Shown in pieces: positions 1 to 13,962 of a DNA stretch of 64,000 nucleotides. Position 1 is the stretch's first letter, and every line of letters starts with the position of its first letter. The notes beneath the pieces were generated by a model. That model had not been told where the DNA came from. It did not search any database and saw nothing but the letters and a program-made list of their open reading frames with translations. Position numbers and translations under genes: made by a program. The DNA is from Phoronis australis (taxonomy: Eukaryota > Phoronida > Phoronidae). The DNA is taken from contig NMRA01000280.1 in NCBI GenBank assembly GCA_002633005.1, positions 336,029 through 400,028 on the forward strand. Reading direction: 5' to 3'.

Positions 1-345
1 GTCGAATCCATCTGAAAACAGTAGGATAGCGTCATCTCACTAATAGGTGCCTACATACCAAATTTCATGAAAATCCGTTCAATACTTTTGAAGATACAAA
101 GGTAAGCGTAAAAAACTAAAATTGCCACTAGGGGGCACACCGGTAGTCGGATCCGTCCGAAAGTTCGCACATGCCGTCCCATTCATGAATGGAACATATG
201 TGCCAAATTTCATGAACGTATGTCAAAGGGTTTTGGAGATAGAGCAGCGGACGCCGGACGGACGCCGCCCGGACGGACGGACGGACGGACGGACAGAGAT
301 GACGGCATAATGCGTCCACATATAAATATGTGGGCGCATAAAAAG
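1..345 (+). repeat. CCACTAGGGGGC-box repeat with 3' hairpin, in a GART intron
   Basis: This is the best 3' end of a repeat family also present at 21.5-22.4, 24.0-25.0 and 28.9-29.4 kb. It shares the phrases CGAATCCATCTGAAAAC, CCAAATTTCATGAAAATCCG and ATTGCCACTAGGGGGCACAC with them. A GGAC microsatellite lies at about 264-293. The copy ends in a near-perfect hairpin (310-339, ATGCGTCCACATAT paired with ATATGTGGGCGCAT). The left end is cut by the window edge. Short open frames here are repeat artefacts. Confidence 0.75.
264..293 (+). repeat. GGAC microsatellite
   Basis: A run of GGAC units (about six perfect, with flanking imperfect ones) lies inside the repeat at the left edge. A degenerate GGACGGAC pair is seen at the same place in the copy near 21.75 kb, so the microsatellite probably seeded within the element. 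Confidence 0.8.
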
Positions 346-612
346 TATGTTGCAGTCTGGTGCGCTTAAGTGATAACTGTTGTTTTCCATCACCACAACC
401 CAACAATGCATTTGAAAAAACAACAACCCAGTCATAAAAGGAAATTCCCAAATTACCATTTGGTTACGGCCATTGTGCTAGTCTCAATAAAGCCAGCTGC
501 TGACCAACAAAACCTTGTGCTGGACTGTCAAGATTATGCACCATTTCACCAAACATAAAGTAAACTAGTCTCACCCAGCACAACCATTTCAACCTTGATC
601 TACACTGCTCAC

Positions 613-744
613 CTCCAACATCTCTGTAACAGCAAGACATGCCTCTTCCTTGTCTGCAGCCACAACCACTCCTTTCCCCGCAGCCAGGCCACTGGCCTTG
701 ACAACCAGCGCAGGGTAATCACAGGTGCGGATGTGATGGCAAGC
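613..744 (-). CDS. GART: GART-like gene, GARS exon 4 (start of ATP-grasp)
   Basis: The acceptor is TTTCTCAG and the donor GAG|GTGAGC, both in phase 0, for 44 codons. The peptide contains DYPALVVKASGLAAGKGV followed by VVAADKEEACLAVTEMLE. This is the ATP-grasp lysine/glycine loop (VVKASGLAAGKGV) of GARS, which contributes to nucleotide binding. With exons 1-3 it makes a continuous 179-residue reading frame without a stop. The rest of the gene (remaining GARS, then AIRS and GART if trifunctional) would lie left of base 1, so the number of fused domains is not visible here. Confidence 0.93.
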
Positions 745-1317
745 CTGAGAAAAACCAATCCATACATAAAGAACACAACCATATTAGCACACACACACTC
801 ATGCAAAGAGATCATGACCTTCTACTAACCTCTGACCTCTGTTACTGCTGCTGTTCATGTAACTGCCATGCACCTAATATGGCCAATTGAACATGTGACC
901 CCTTCTTGTTAATAACGCTCTAACACACATAGGGCATGGTGTCAGAAGTGGGAAATCACTAAATCTCAATTTTGAACCAAACTTACAATGACCAGGGTTT
1001 GGAATGACCAATGGCAGAAAAGAGGAAAATTTTCCAGGTGATGTATCGTTCCACAAATAAATAGACTTGTGTGATAGAAATATTTTTTGTATTGAAAAAC
1101 TGAAATAAACAGTTGTGTATGAATAAAGTCAAAATAATGATAAAAAAGAGGTGAAAAGAGGAAACTGGAAATCAAAGAAGAGGAAATTGAAACCAAAAAA
1201 GAAGAAAACCTCTTAAAAGCAGAAAATCCCATGCCCTGAATGAGTTTCAGTTTAAACTTGAATATTTTAACAAGAGATATTGGTAGCGCACGTCAAAACT
1301 TAAACTGGTTAGTGCAC

Positions 1318-1445
1318 CTGATTGGAATCTGTAAATGACTTCCATCTGGCAGTCGGCAAGTTGTGCTTGTCCATGAATTGCTTGGCAAACTCTTTACTGG
1401 CTTCAATCCGAGCTGCCTTAGCACTTGGCCCAAAACATGGAATTC
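1318..1445 (-). CDS. GART: GART-like gene, GARS exon 3
   Basis: The acceptor is CTGACAG and the donor CAG|GTGCAC. The exon enters in phase 1 and ends in phase 0, so its 128 bases give 43 residues including the split glycine. The protein reads GIPCFGPSAKAARIEASKEF and continues with AKQFMDKHNLPTARWKSFTDSNQ. This is the FGP...EASKxFAKxFMxxHxIPTAxW block at the junction of the N domain and the ATP-grasp part of GARS. Exon phases join cleanly with exons 2 and 4. Confidence 0.93.
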
Positions 1446-1923
1446 CTGTCAGACAGAAACAAAGAAAACATAATTTAAATGGAAATCAGATCATTATCTT
1501 AAAAAGTCAGTTTCCAGAATAACACTAATTTCTTACGTATTTAATACACAAAATGACAGACATGTGAAATGTAGCCAAATTTTTCCACAGAAATAGAGAC
1601 CAAGGACATTTCAGTATTATCATTAGTTTGGTTTGCACGGTTTAGACGGGATAAGATAACACTTAGCAAATTATTGTAGCAATGTTCTTGAAAATTTGAG
1701 ATACGATAATTTTGGTAATTAATTTCATGCAAAGTTAGCGAAGAATTACAAGTAAGAGAAAACCAGTGTTCTTGAAACAAATGCACAACAGGACATAACA
1801 TTAAACATGATCAGAGTGAAAAACGTTGCGTTTGACTAAAACTGATTAGCTGTGAAACGGAGCAAACACAAAAATCAGATACTCCTCTTCTGGAAGTCAA
1901 TAGACCAAAATAAACGCTTATAC

Positions 1924-2046
1924 CAGCAGCATTCAGCGCGTCTGCAATTCCATTGGCTAACGGGTCTTCAGGTCCGACGGCGACAAGGGAAATCTTGGTT
2001 TCCCGACACCATGAAGAAAGGATGGTGAAGTCTTTTACATTCACAT
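1924..2046 (-). CDS. GART: GART-like gene, GARS exon 2
   Basis: This internal exon has acceptor TTTCAG at 2047-2048 and donor CTG|GTATAAG after 1924. It enters in phase 1, completing an aspartate codon with the G of exon 1, and leaves in phase 1. It adds 41 residues, including VAVGPEDPLANGIADALN, which match the GARS segment VGPExPLAxGI of the N domain. The frame stays open past the donor for some codons and then loses similarity, which supports the splice call. The intron to exon 1 is about 1.1 kb. Confidence 0.92.
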
Positions 2047-3116
2047 CTGAAAGAGCAGAATATTAATTAAAATGTTATGACAAGCAATCCCAAGTCTCTG
2101 TTACAAGTGAATGACATCGCCTTGCCCCACTCATACAGCATTCAGAGGGAACAAGACAGTCTCATCCACCAGTCGACTCACAGAGAACTGCCTGTGAAAA
2201 ATTACCAAGCCGTCCCCAACTCTACTTTGGTAGCGGCCAGGTGGGAAGTTTGCCGTTTCAAGGGAAGTGATCCTGGGATTTGTCATCTCTGACTTCCGCT
2301 ACCGATTGAAATGCGCATTAGTCATGTCGTCTGCCGCGGAAAGAAAAAGACTGCTAAGGATTATTTTACAAACCGAGAGATGTTCCAGATACAAACACTG
2401 ACTCAGATGCAGATAAGACAAATAATCTGGTTTCAGATCATGGTGATAATGCTGGACTTGGTAAAAAAAAAACGCGACTATGCAAGCAATGAATGATGGA
2501 CATTTTAAAGCACCAAATTTTTGCCCACAACATGAGACTTCCAAACTTAGCAGTTTTCCTCTAGAGAATTAATACTTTGGTTCACAATTGTTCCGTTTAT
2601 GTTGTGAAATCAGTGCATTTGACACCACAGCAATCAGCACATATCAAGCAGACGCTTAAATTACAGCAGGAAATAAACAGACAGAAGTCAGAATTGTTCC
2701 GCAAAAATCGGGCGAGATCGGTGAAGTACTTGCCACCAGTCCATGCGATCACCAGCATTCCTTTTCATTCACTGGCAGGAGGAATTAACTTAGAGAATGA
2801 ATGTACACTAATGGGGAGCATTTGAGGAGGTACTCGTAAGATACTGCAGGACACGTTACGACCGTAAGAGCCTTTTTGAGTCGACAAGTTTCACGCTACA
2901 CTAGCAACCTCTGATTTCATTCTGTGACCTGGAATTTTCAGGTTTGGCGACCGCAGATTCTGTTTGGTGACCAGGGGTTTTTGCCAGATCGTCAAATGCG
3001 ACTTGCCATTAGGCTAAGCATCGAGCGCTGTATTGACAAAAGTTTTGAGGTAGAATCCTTTGTTATGTTTTTTTAATTCGGGAAGTTGCCATTCCAAGTT
3101 ACTTGAAATAACATCA

Positions 3117-5015
<1,899 letters not shown>

Positions 5016-5018
5016 AAG

Positions 5019-5145
5019 CAGTGGCGGATTCATGGGAGGAGGGGGCCAAGGAGGCCATGGCAGCCTAAAATTCTCACATATTCCATTTATCAATTTGGAG
5101 GTGCGAATGTCTGATGGGCAAATTTTGGCTAATACTCAGCCTCTG
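5019..5145 (+). mobile_element. CAGTGGCGGAT-ended element, 3'-truncated copy
   Basis: It starts CAGTGGCGGATTCATGGG, then a purine-rich stretch and the phrase GGTGCGAATGTCTGATGGGC, which is shared with the fuller copy at 10146. The right terminal repeat is not found, so this copy appears truncated. Confidence 0.6.
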
Positions 5146-6184
5146 CAAAGTTTACTGAAGCTTGTGTCACAGAAACGGAAGAATATGTTTGGTGATTAAG
5201 ATAGCTAGTATTTGAAAAGAGGTTGGTTAAAGTTTACATGGTTTCATTAAAAACTGCTTTAGTGCAGTGCAGATCCTTATCAACGTGAACACTATTATTT
5301 TAGTGAACGTGCCAAGTTTGTCAGGTGTATTCTTAGTTCACGCGTTCGCAAGTTTGAGATTCCAAGTTCACCGCGCAGCAGTTGCACGGCAGCAACACGA
5401 TATTGCGAGTACTATGCATACACTGACAAAAACGGTCCGATACTGAATATCCATAGAACCGGAATATCCAAGGACGGATCCAGGAAATCGAGTCACTAAT
5501 CGTGGACGTGTAGTCAACAGTAATCATACACGGTACCAAGTGTTTACATTTATTTAATAAATCATTTTAAAACATCAAATTTTATCCTGGCAATGAAAAA
5601 AAAATGCTTGAAATGCACAAGAAAATTATTTATACGACAGTGTGATCCCATGTTTGTAATTATAGTCTCCTAATTCTGTATTTCCTTAAAAATCGCAATC
5701 GTGAAAATTTTCGCAGCCATGACATATAGGAAATTCTACTTTCTGATTCTATAAGTTACACATGGCCAGCACGTCTGCAATTTTCTATGAAGGCATTTTG
5801 GCTAAAGAACCCAGCTTTCAAAATGAATTCGTCAATACTCCTTGCAAATTTCAAAAAAATCCACCACTGACATCCTGTTCAGAATTTAAGGGAAATACGG
5901 GCCACAGTGTAAATAAGTCGCTGGACTTAACTGCGTCATCATCGGTTTATTTCATGTTCTAGTATGTTATATACTTTTGTATTTTTACAACGATGTTGTT
6001 TAGCAGTTTTTTCAGATATGTCAAATATTTTTTCCTATCTGTCTATCTATTCAGAGTACACATTGTTTGAAAATCCACCAGTTCGTGTAAGTTTGCTTCT
6101 ATACATACAGGTAAGCCTCCCATAACGATTTAACCGGCAGTGTATTGTTAAATTAGAAAATGAAAGCCCATGCAAAGATGTGAT

Positions 6185-6327
6185 CAGGGGCGGATCCAGG
6201 ATTTTGAGTTAGGGGGGGCCAGGGCAGAGTATTGGTCAGGATTTTGCCAGTCAGACATTCGCACTCCCGAACTGCCAATTTTAGGGGGGCCTTGGCCACC
6301 TTGGCCCTCCTTTGAATCCGCTACTGA
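6185..6327 (-). mobile_element. CAGTGGCGGAT-ended short element
   Basis: It is bounded by GGGGCGGATCCAGG on the left and the inverted AATCCGCTACTG on the right. It contains CAGACATTCGCACTC, the reverse complement of the internal GAGTGCGAATGTCT-like phrase of the 10146 copy, so it lies in the opposite orientation. It is too short to encode a transposase. Confidence 0.65.
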
Positions 6328-7842
6328 TGATGTAGAGTTTCTAAAACTTAAGGTGGACCCTTGGGTGGGGAATTGAATCTAAAAGGCACCCACTTATTTT
6401 GGATTTGCTGGTGTGAAAAAATCCACCCGGCGTGTGAGCGAAAAGGGGGCAAGAAGCTTACGTACCAGTACGTGTCTGGCCCATGGCTTACTCCTAAAGT
6501 TTGCTTCAATAGTCACACAAGGCAATGCAATATCTTTTATCATACTAGAGTTCTATGCTTTTATAGAACAATCCACATGCTCCCGCACTCTCCAGAATTT
6601 TTATTTTGGCATACCGTGAATAATACGCATTTCTAAAAATAGGCGACAAAAACAGAAATAAATATTTCTGTTTTTGTTGACAAAGGAAGTTATTACATCC
6701 GAAAATTTCAAATTTCAGTTGATCCATTCTTGTTGTTTTATTTACCGATTTATATTCTTCATTTCATGAAACAATAGTATCCTTGTGAGAATCTGGATCG
6801 CCTTATTTAGTTTCAGATATATTTTCTACGTTAAAAATAGTCGGGAATTTTCACCGCTCGTCCTTCTGTTCTGAGCGGCTTGTACCAGGATCAAAGAGAG
6901 TGTGGAGCTGGAATCAGGTACAATTGTGATGACTGCATTGTCAGAAGCGAGCAAGACCCAATTAAATGCAATTATCCGATCATAAACAGTATTAAACATC
7001 TCTGACTGTACATAATGGCGAGTTTTCAAAATGCATTAACTACTAATTTTCCTTATAAACGAACACCACGGCGGTATTCAGCTGAAAAAAACAAACAAGT
7101 ACGGTTTTCGATTTTTAAAAATCGATGAACTAATATTAATCTAAAAACTACAACCATTGGGTACGATTGAAGATAAATTACCGCGCGTATTGATATACTC
7201 GGTGGATATACAAACGCTGATCAGAGTTAACAATATCACATGGATTCATTTTTTAATGTTCTTTCAATCTCGTTTAACCAGATTTTTGGCCAGGAAACAC
7301 TGAGTTGTTGTGTGCCCACTTTTCATTTTTTATTACTGACAAAGAGCTAGAATAGTTATATAGTCAGTTTCATCGAAATTGTCCAGAGATTCCAAATCTT
7401 CAGTTTGGTTATCACCATATTTGCATTGTTTTGGTACTTCAAATTCAAAAGATAAAAAGTTATCAATCTGTTCCCGGTAAAAAAATGGGCAGAGGCATTA
7501 AAAATTAAGTAAAGAAAGACAATATGAAACTTATCGTTCCTTTGGGAAGTGGCCCTTTGTGAAGACTAAACACAAGTTAACTTTTTTAGTCATTTTGTAA
7601 TATTTATAATGTACGAAGTTAGAACTACTCTCCAGAGTTGCAGGCTGTCACTCTGCAAATGTCAGAGCAAAACAAATTGGGTTACTAACAACAACCATTG
7701 TTGAGACAGTAATGCTAACAATTACCTTTCCAATTCATTAGCTCAGATCTGAATAGGCCTCGTAAAAGTTGTCTGGGGCTTGGGGAATCAGAGCGGTCAC
7801 CAGTGTAAGCTAGAAATTTTCCACATAGCAGGGGCATCAGTC

Positions 7843-7998
7843 CAGTGCTGTAGTGGGGCATAGGGGCACGTAGGCGCAGCCAACCACCTTTTGGCATTTG
7901 AACGTAGCGCCTACACACCGTAAGTTACCTTCAGTGCTCAAGGTGATACGGTGGGCTTTGGGCGCCTACTTACCACTAATTTTACCACTACAGCACTG
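7843..7998. mobile_element. Short inverted-repeat element, CAGTGCTGTAGTGG termini
   Basis: The left end CAGTGCTGTAGTGGGG mirrors the right end CCACTACAGCACTG. Further in, GTAGGCGC and GCGCCTAC also pair. At 156 bp and noncoding, this is a MITE-like element. The 67-residue frame across it is incidental. Confidence 0.7.
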
Positions 7999-8198
7999 GG
8001 CATCCCCGCCAGTGTCGGTTGTGGCATTGCACCGGAGAAAATGACATGACGAGAGAAAATCCGCTTCGTATTTTAAAGAAACATTATCAGTCTTGGTGCC
8101 GAAAAAATGCATTTTGGATAAGATACACTGTTTATTTAGGCTATTAGCATTGGCCAAAGCTACAAACAAAAGATCCACTGTGTTACATTTGTGCATAC

Positions 8199-8277
8199 TA
8201 ACGAGTCAAACGTGCACATGTTCACGTGTACATCCCGTGCGTGTTGACAACAATCAGGCTTGAAATTCCGTATTAGA
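8199..8277 (+). repeat. Dispersed repeat shared with 58.84 kb
   Basis: TAACGAGTCAAACGTGCACA and the downstream GGCTTGAAATTCC match TAACGAGTCAAGCGTGCACA and GGCTTGGAATTCC at 58840-58935 in the same order and orientation. The ends are not defined and no product is seen. Confidence 0.55.
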
Positions 8278-8717
8278 CCACTGCTATGACCGCGGACGGA
8301 GATGGGAGGTCAACGTCCGCGCAACTGCTAATTTCTATAAAATTACTCTTCTCGCAGAGGATGTGCCTCTAATAAGGTCTAAATTAAATGTTGAATACTC
8401 AACCGTTGAAAGAAATGAACATATGGGGTCCACACTGATTCTTCAAGTTTTCGTTAAGTAAAAATCTGCGCGTTCCTTCCAATGCAATCCGACAATATCG
8501 CATGTAGGTCTGCGAACGACATTTTGACAATGCACGCAGGGCCTACCGACAAGTGGTTGTTGTATAGATTCGATAATCACAGTTCATGTTCAAAAGAACG
8601 TTTAGTTTTCTAATTCGTTCGAAGCCCAATGTTTCGGCTCGTGCTGCGTTTATACAGTATTCACCGTGCCAGATGATTCGATTCTTGCGTGTTTCATTCA
8701 CTCCTCCAAATGCTCTT

Positions 8718-8790
8718 CATGGGCGGCGCACCATAGCGGGCTGAGGGGGCTATTGCCCCCCACACTTATTTCAGTGCTTCCCTGCCCATG
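8718..8790 (-). mobile_element. ~75-bp CATGGGC-ended repeat, copy 1
   Basis: Read on the minus strand it begins CATGGGCAGGGAAGCACTGA and ends GCGCCGCCCATG. This matches the copy at 44160, which reads CATGGGCGGCACAGCACTGA, including the internal run of C. The family is short and ends in inverted CATGGGC. Confidence 0.55.
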
Positions 8791-8882
8791 TCTTGGTCAG
8801 ATAAATGCAAATGCTACACACAGAAACGAACTGTTCGGACGACTTTACCACTTCACTTTGAGGGAAGAACGCCACCTTGCCC

Positions 8883-9194
8883 ACTAGCCTACCTGCCGAA
8901 AAGTCAAGACAGGACTTGTTACCACACATGGCAATTGGTCTCATATTGTTCCTTCAATTGGAGGTGATTTTAAGTCTTCAAAAGAACTGGCAGTTCGTTA
9001 TTGCCTTCAAACTCTACAAGTTGGTTTGTCAGGGCGTGTCATTTAACAGGGAGCATAGCCTCACGGAAGAACTGTCAGTACGTTCTGTAACAAGAAATGT
9101 CTTCTCATCTGAGTAAGGACCAAGTCAAGATTAATCACACATTGGTAAGTGGTCTACATCAAAAATTTAGTTCTTGGACGGAAGGAGGGTTGAT
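8883..9194 (+). mobile_element. ~310-bp foldback (MITE-like) element, family F copy 1
   Basis: This belongs to a family with ~50-55-bp inverted termini and an internal CTGRCAGTTCGTTATTG box (8989-9004 here). The right terminus, read inverted, is AACCCTCCTTCCGTCC with GATGTAGACCACTTACC further in; the left end is more diverged. Other copies lie at 44.9, 46.3, 47.7, 50.7 and 55.2 kb, with a possible half copy at 37.4 kb. Nothing suggests protein coding. Confidence 0.6.
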
Positions 9195-9603
9195 GGTGGC
9201 TAGGGAAGCTATAAGACAATAACGGCGCTACAAGGATGAAGCCAAATCTACGCTGTTGCCGGTCCGACATAGCTTGATTGAATACGACAGTTTTTCAGAG
9301 ACAAAACGTATCCTCAACATGTGTGTATCACATTTTTTCATTCCAATTTCCTCGAAGGCCTACGTATAGTTAGCGTATTGCCGACTAGCGTAATGCCGTC
9401 AATGCTAGTGACGCCTGAGTAAACTATAGTACATGCATACACGTGACATACATTCATTTGGTAGAGGTTTTCTCCCATAGTTCATTGTTTCTGCAGCATT
9501 ACGTCAACTACAAGAGATTATTGACCCCTCAAAGCTATCCTGCCAAATTAATTCGACAGGAAAGATCGATCTTACTAGTAGCAGTCACCGAACTAGTTCA
9601 TCG

Positions 9604-9847
9604 CATGCGCGCATAGCCTTTAATATGGGGGGGTTGAATTTCTGGCGATGTGGACCTTTGCTGACGAAAAAGCGGGACTAAAACAAGGAAAAAAAACCCG
9701 GGTACCACCTTCAGTGCGTCTGCGCCTTTTTAGTGTACTTTTGGGTCGTTTTCTCGAGCTTTTGTTTCTCTAAGTCGGACCTTTTTGCCCAATTCGCCAA
9801 ATGGGGGGCTCGTTCGAGACCCCCGGACCCCCCTGGGTGCGCGCATG
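9604..9847 (+). mobile_element. ~245-bp CATGCGCGCA-ended element, copy 1
   Basis: It starts CATGCGCGCATAGCC and ends GGGTGCGCGCATG, an inverted pair. A second copy in the opposite orientation lies at 39998-40255 and shares the internal words CAATATAGGGGGG-like, GAGAAAACGGGAC-like and CATTTGGCGAA-like. It is noncoding. Confidence 0.7.
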
Positions 9848-10145
9848 CATCATGATTTATTATTTAGCAAACTTTGAGAGAAATCATCGACAACCATTAA
9901 TGTTCACAAAGTAATTAATTTTGCAGCGCAAATTGAAAATTTTTGTTACATCCTCTAGGTATCTTTTCAGTTATATAACAAATAACAAAAAGCATCCTCT
10001 AACGCCCTGTTTGTCAGTGCTTTTCTTTCGGCTAACGTATACACAATAGGAGAAGCTATGCATGAAAGGGGTAATAAAACTGCAACTATTGTCAAAAACT
10101 AACTTTTCATTGAGACTGCCTGGGGTCATAAAATCGGTCTCATTC

Positions 10146-10287
10146 CAGTGGCAGATTTAGAGGGTGGCCCAACGGGGCCATGCCCCCCTAAAATTCTCCC
10201 AGACTCCATTTGGGAGTTCGAGGGTGCGAATGTCTAACGGGCACTCTGCTCTGGTCCCCCTAACTCAAAATCTTGGATCTGCCACTG
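10146..10287 (+). mobile_element. CAGTGGCAGAT-ended short element, most complete copy
   Basis: It is bounded by CAGTGGCAGATTTAG and the inverted CTTGGATCTGCCACTG. The interior has GGTGCGAATGTCTAACGGGC. It is 142 bp, MITE-like and noncoding. Relatives are at 5019, 6185 and the window's right edge; the element at 39208 shares only the termini. Confidence 0.75.
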
Positions 10288-10289
10288 CA

Positions 10290-13200
10290 TCCTCTTCGGT
10301 CCCCAGACTATACACGATTTGTATGCTTGAGAAGAACCGACAGGTCGTCATTACTCCAGACCATACTAACTAAGTTGCTTGACAACCCGATAGTTTTAGT
10401 TGGCAAGACAGCATCTGATGTCTTTTCTGGAAACTGCAGCTGATTTATTGTAACCAATTCAAACAATGGATAAGAACGCAATGACGTTGCTTCGAAAGAG
10501 GAATTAAGCATATGAAATACAAGAGAACGAATTTCGCTGATGACCAATGAAACGCCAGTTGTTCACAAGTACAAAGTACATAATGTCGACTATCTCTCAT
10601 GCCGAAGCAGACTTAATACACTACAGATTTTTTTTTCTCGTTGACTAGAAACCAATAAATATAAACTTCTAATCTTATAACACTAAAATGAAATATCCTG
10701 AAACTGAGAAAAAACGTTGAAGTAAATGAAGGCAAATTAGTTTAGGAGAGACAATAAAACGTATAAAAAGACCAATAAGAAGGGACAAATTTAATAAAAC
10801 TCAAGTGACTGGCTCTTCCACAGCGGAGGTATGTTAACATATAGGCAATTTACCCGGCAATCACCACTAATGAAGAGCACATCGCTGGAACGTTCCGGTT
10901 TCATTAAATTTGCAGGGTCCATACTAGTACTTTTAACTTTTTACGTGTATATTTCAGGTAACAGGCGTATTTGTTTACACCATTATGAAAATTAAAAACA
11001 TTGTAAATCAATAAACTTAACCAGAAAGAATCTAATCTTCAGTTCAATGGTACGAAAGTAAATCTTATCATTCTAATGAAAAATGGTCAAGGCATCCATC
11101 AATAAGTTGCGCACTGGCGCGGATTATGAGACATTGAGTGTTCTTAGATCGATTGTAAAACAGAATCAGAAGTGTGAAAGTAATTTTGTGCGTTGACTGC
11201 CGCTGATTTTAACTTCTTTAAAGGGAACGTAATAGTTTTCGACGTTATGTTCTAGTCAATAATATCATACATCTCAACTCCCTCAAGTCCCCACCTGTAT
11301 CGAACTCCTGCAAACATCTAGTACATTTAAAGAAAAAATCCATAAGATCTGTAAACTCGGTTGTAATGTGACATTCAGTGAAATAAGACATGCTCATACA
11401 AACTAGTGAGTAGCACAGCTGCATCAAACACTATTTGCCCATGATCAAAAGTAGAACTAAGTCTCGCTATCACGAGATAACGCGCGATTTCATAAGACTA
11501 CTGGCTGTTTGTGGTTGTTGGGCGTTTGCTCTTTTATCATCGTGGGAACTGACTATAGTTCTAAATAAACATTAAAATTTTTGAAGGGTTGAATCTATGT
11601 AACTTTATTTGTACGCTGGGATACCACTTTCATTGAATGAAATCCGTATAAAATATGTGCCATTCAGTATAGGATGACAAGTATGTAATACAGATCACTG
11701 GTTATGTAGGAGATGCATCTTTTTCTGTTAATTAATTTCATAGGCACCAATTTGCTATCCACACGTGACAACAAAAGGCCACCATCTTGGATCTGCACTC
11801 ATTTCCACTGAATAAACCCAATGTCTATTGCACACTGTCTCTGCAGGTCATTCCTGCACACTGAAAAGTGAAATAAGAACCTAGATTGGGCGCTTTGCTA
11901 GGTCATTCATGTATCTCCACGACAACCAAGAACCCACATTTTTTACCATAGGTAACACCAAAAGCTGTGTCGTTCCCTTTAATACTCATACTGACGTGAG
12001 TGTAAATCATATGAACACAAATTACTTTCCAGTCCAATACTGATGCAACTCATGAACACATCCGAAACATCCGATCTGCACAATTCATTCAGGTGAAATG
12101 CAAACAAAACACATGTATGGAAAAACGGAAAGATTCTCCAACTGACCACAGCTATTAAAAACAGCTTTCAACAAGTAATTATTTTGAAAAATCACACTTG
12201 CACAAACATGCCTGAATTACTTCCTTGCAGCAAGAAACTCAGATTTGTAAGCAAATACTCAAAGATAAAACTTCCAGTCTTGCTGATAATATGGGGTCAA
12301 AAGCTGCATTTGGGAGAGGGCAAACTAGAGGCTGATTTCACAACAGGAACTTTGGTTAACTTATGGCTAACCAAAGGTCATTTGTAAAGGAGACAAACGC
12401 ATGGGTGAAGAAGCAAGTGAACGCCTATGGCCCATCTGTGGATAACTGTGTAGAAATAGTGAAGCAGCACACATTATTTGATACACAATTGGAACAATTA
12501 TTACTACTATTATTTCAGTAAATGCACATTTTGCCGCTGCAGCAATTTGTCAATTGTTTTTGGGAATAACACATAACCAAAGATCTCATTCCCTCTACTT
12601 GCAACTACCAGTTGGCGCCATCTTGTGACCAGGGTCAGCTCCATAGTCAGGTACAAAGGTCCATGGTTCCACCAGAGTGGTTGACTAGGGTAGTTCATCT
12701 CCACCTACTGTGACTAATGTTGTGACTAAGGTTCTAGGTGAATCCCCCAGAGTGTGATCCCAGTCAATATTCATCCTCTTGTTATTACTCTTCTGACCTC
12801 TAACCCATGGAACCTGTTTATCAAAGTGAGGTTATGCATTATTTTGTCTTTTAACAATATCCAAATCCAGAAAATGGACACCTCAAATCAAGGAGTAGCC
12901 TCACATAAAAAAATATTTCCAAAACACCAAGTTTTGGTCTTTTCTGTTATTTGAAAATTTTGACTTTTTTATTTTTGAGGCTGGATTATGAGTTTTTCAG
13001 CTTTACTTCTCAGATACAATTTCATGGTCAATTTCAAGACACCAACTAACCATGCCCACATTCTACACTGAGCCCTTGACTTGAACTAACAAGAGCTTTC
13101 ATGCAACAATCCCTATTAGATGACAAGCACAAAAACACTCCAGTTACAGCTGCTATCCATTCACTTTCTGTTTAAAAAACTATTTAGATCACTTGCTTTT

Positions 13201-13960
13201 ATAATCATAGATTATAGACAACAGATTCGCAACTCCGACATTTTCTTGTGTACTATCCTAGAGGAGGCGCCACTCTCCTAAATTATCTGGTGCAAGTTTC
13301 CGGTTAGTGTATTGTGACGGAAAATTCTTGCATCTACTTTACTGCCCAGTACAACGAAAAAAACTAATCATTTCAGCATTGAAACGCTGTTCAAAGTCTT
13401 CCAATAGTAGAACTGTTGGTATCATGAGTTCTTTTAGAAATGCTACCACCCAACCACACAACAGCCGACCATGATTAGCAGACGAAGTACTTGCCGGAAA
13501 TATTACCAGATAATTTGGCCAGGTGTCACCAGTGTACAATGACGTAATTGCCTCAATAAGAGCACAGATTTTGTCCATTGAAAGTATTGGCTGTCCATGT
13601 ACTATAGTCTATGTTTTTAAAAACAGTGAGTGGGTTGAACTTGTTAATAACTCAGAGTAGCCTCCAGCGCATAATATGACCAACCATACCAAGCGTATTG
13701 ATCCTCATTTCAAGGAAAAACTTACAGCCTAACACAAATCATTACTAATCATAGTACAGGAGAAGGTCAGATGATTATTATAGTCTAATTCAAAAGTGAT
13801 TTTTGACAGAAGGTGGATTTATAGCAAAATTAATGTAAGGACAACTGGTGCACAATAAAGGCAACTATTGGTATAGGTATCAAGTGAGCTTGTAAATACA
13901 CAAAATACATGACTTTGCAATCACAGCATCTCAAGCTTTAAAATAAAAAAATGCAATCTC
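10290..13960. other. 3.7 kb without a recognised gene
   Basis: This is AT-rich DNA left of FRS2 and probably includes FRS2 3' untranslated sequence next to 13963. A minus-strand AATAAA hexamer is present near 12970 but is not shown to be used. The minus frame at 13339-13578 (79 codons) has no recognised similarity. Confidence 0.4.
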
Positions 13961-13962
13961 GG

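Noticed and set aside
13339-13578. 79-codon minus frame near FRS2
   Set aside because: No similarity recognised; it sits 385 bases beyond the FRS2 stop and probably falls in untranslated or intergenic DNA.
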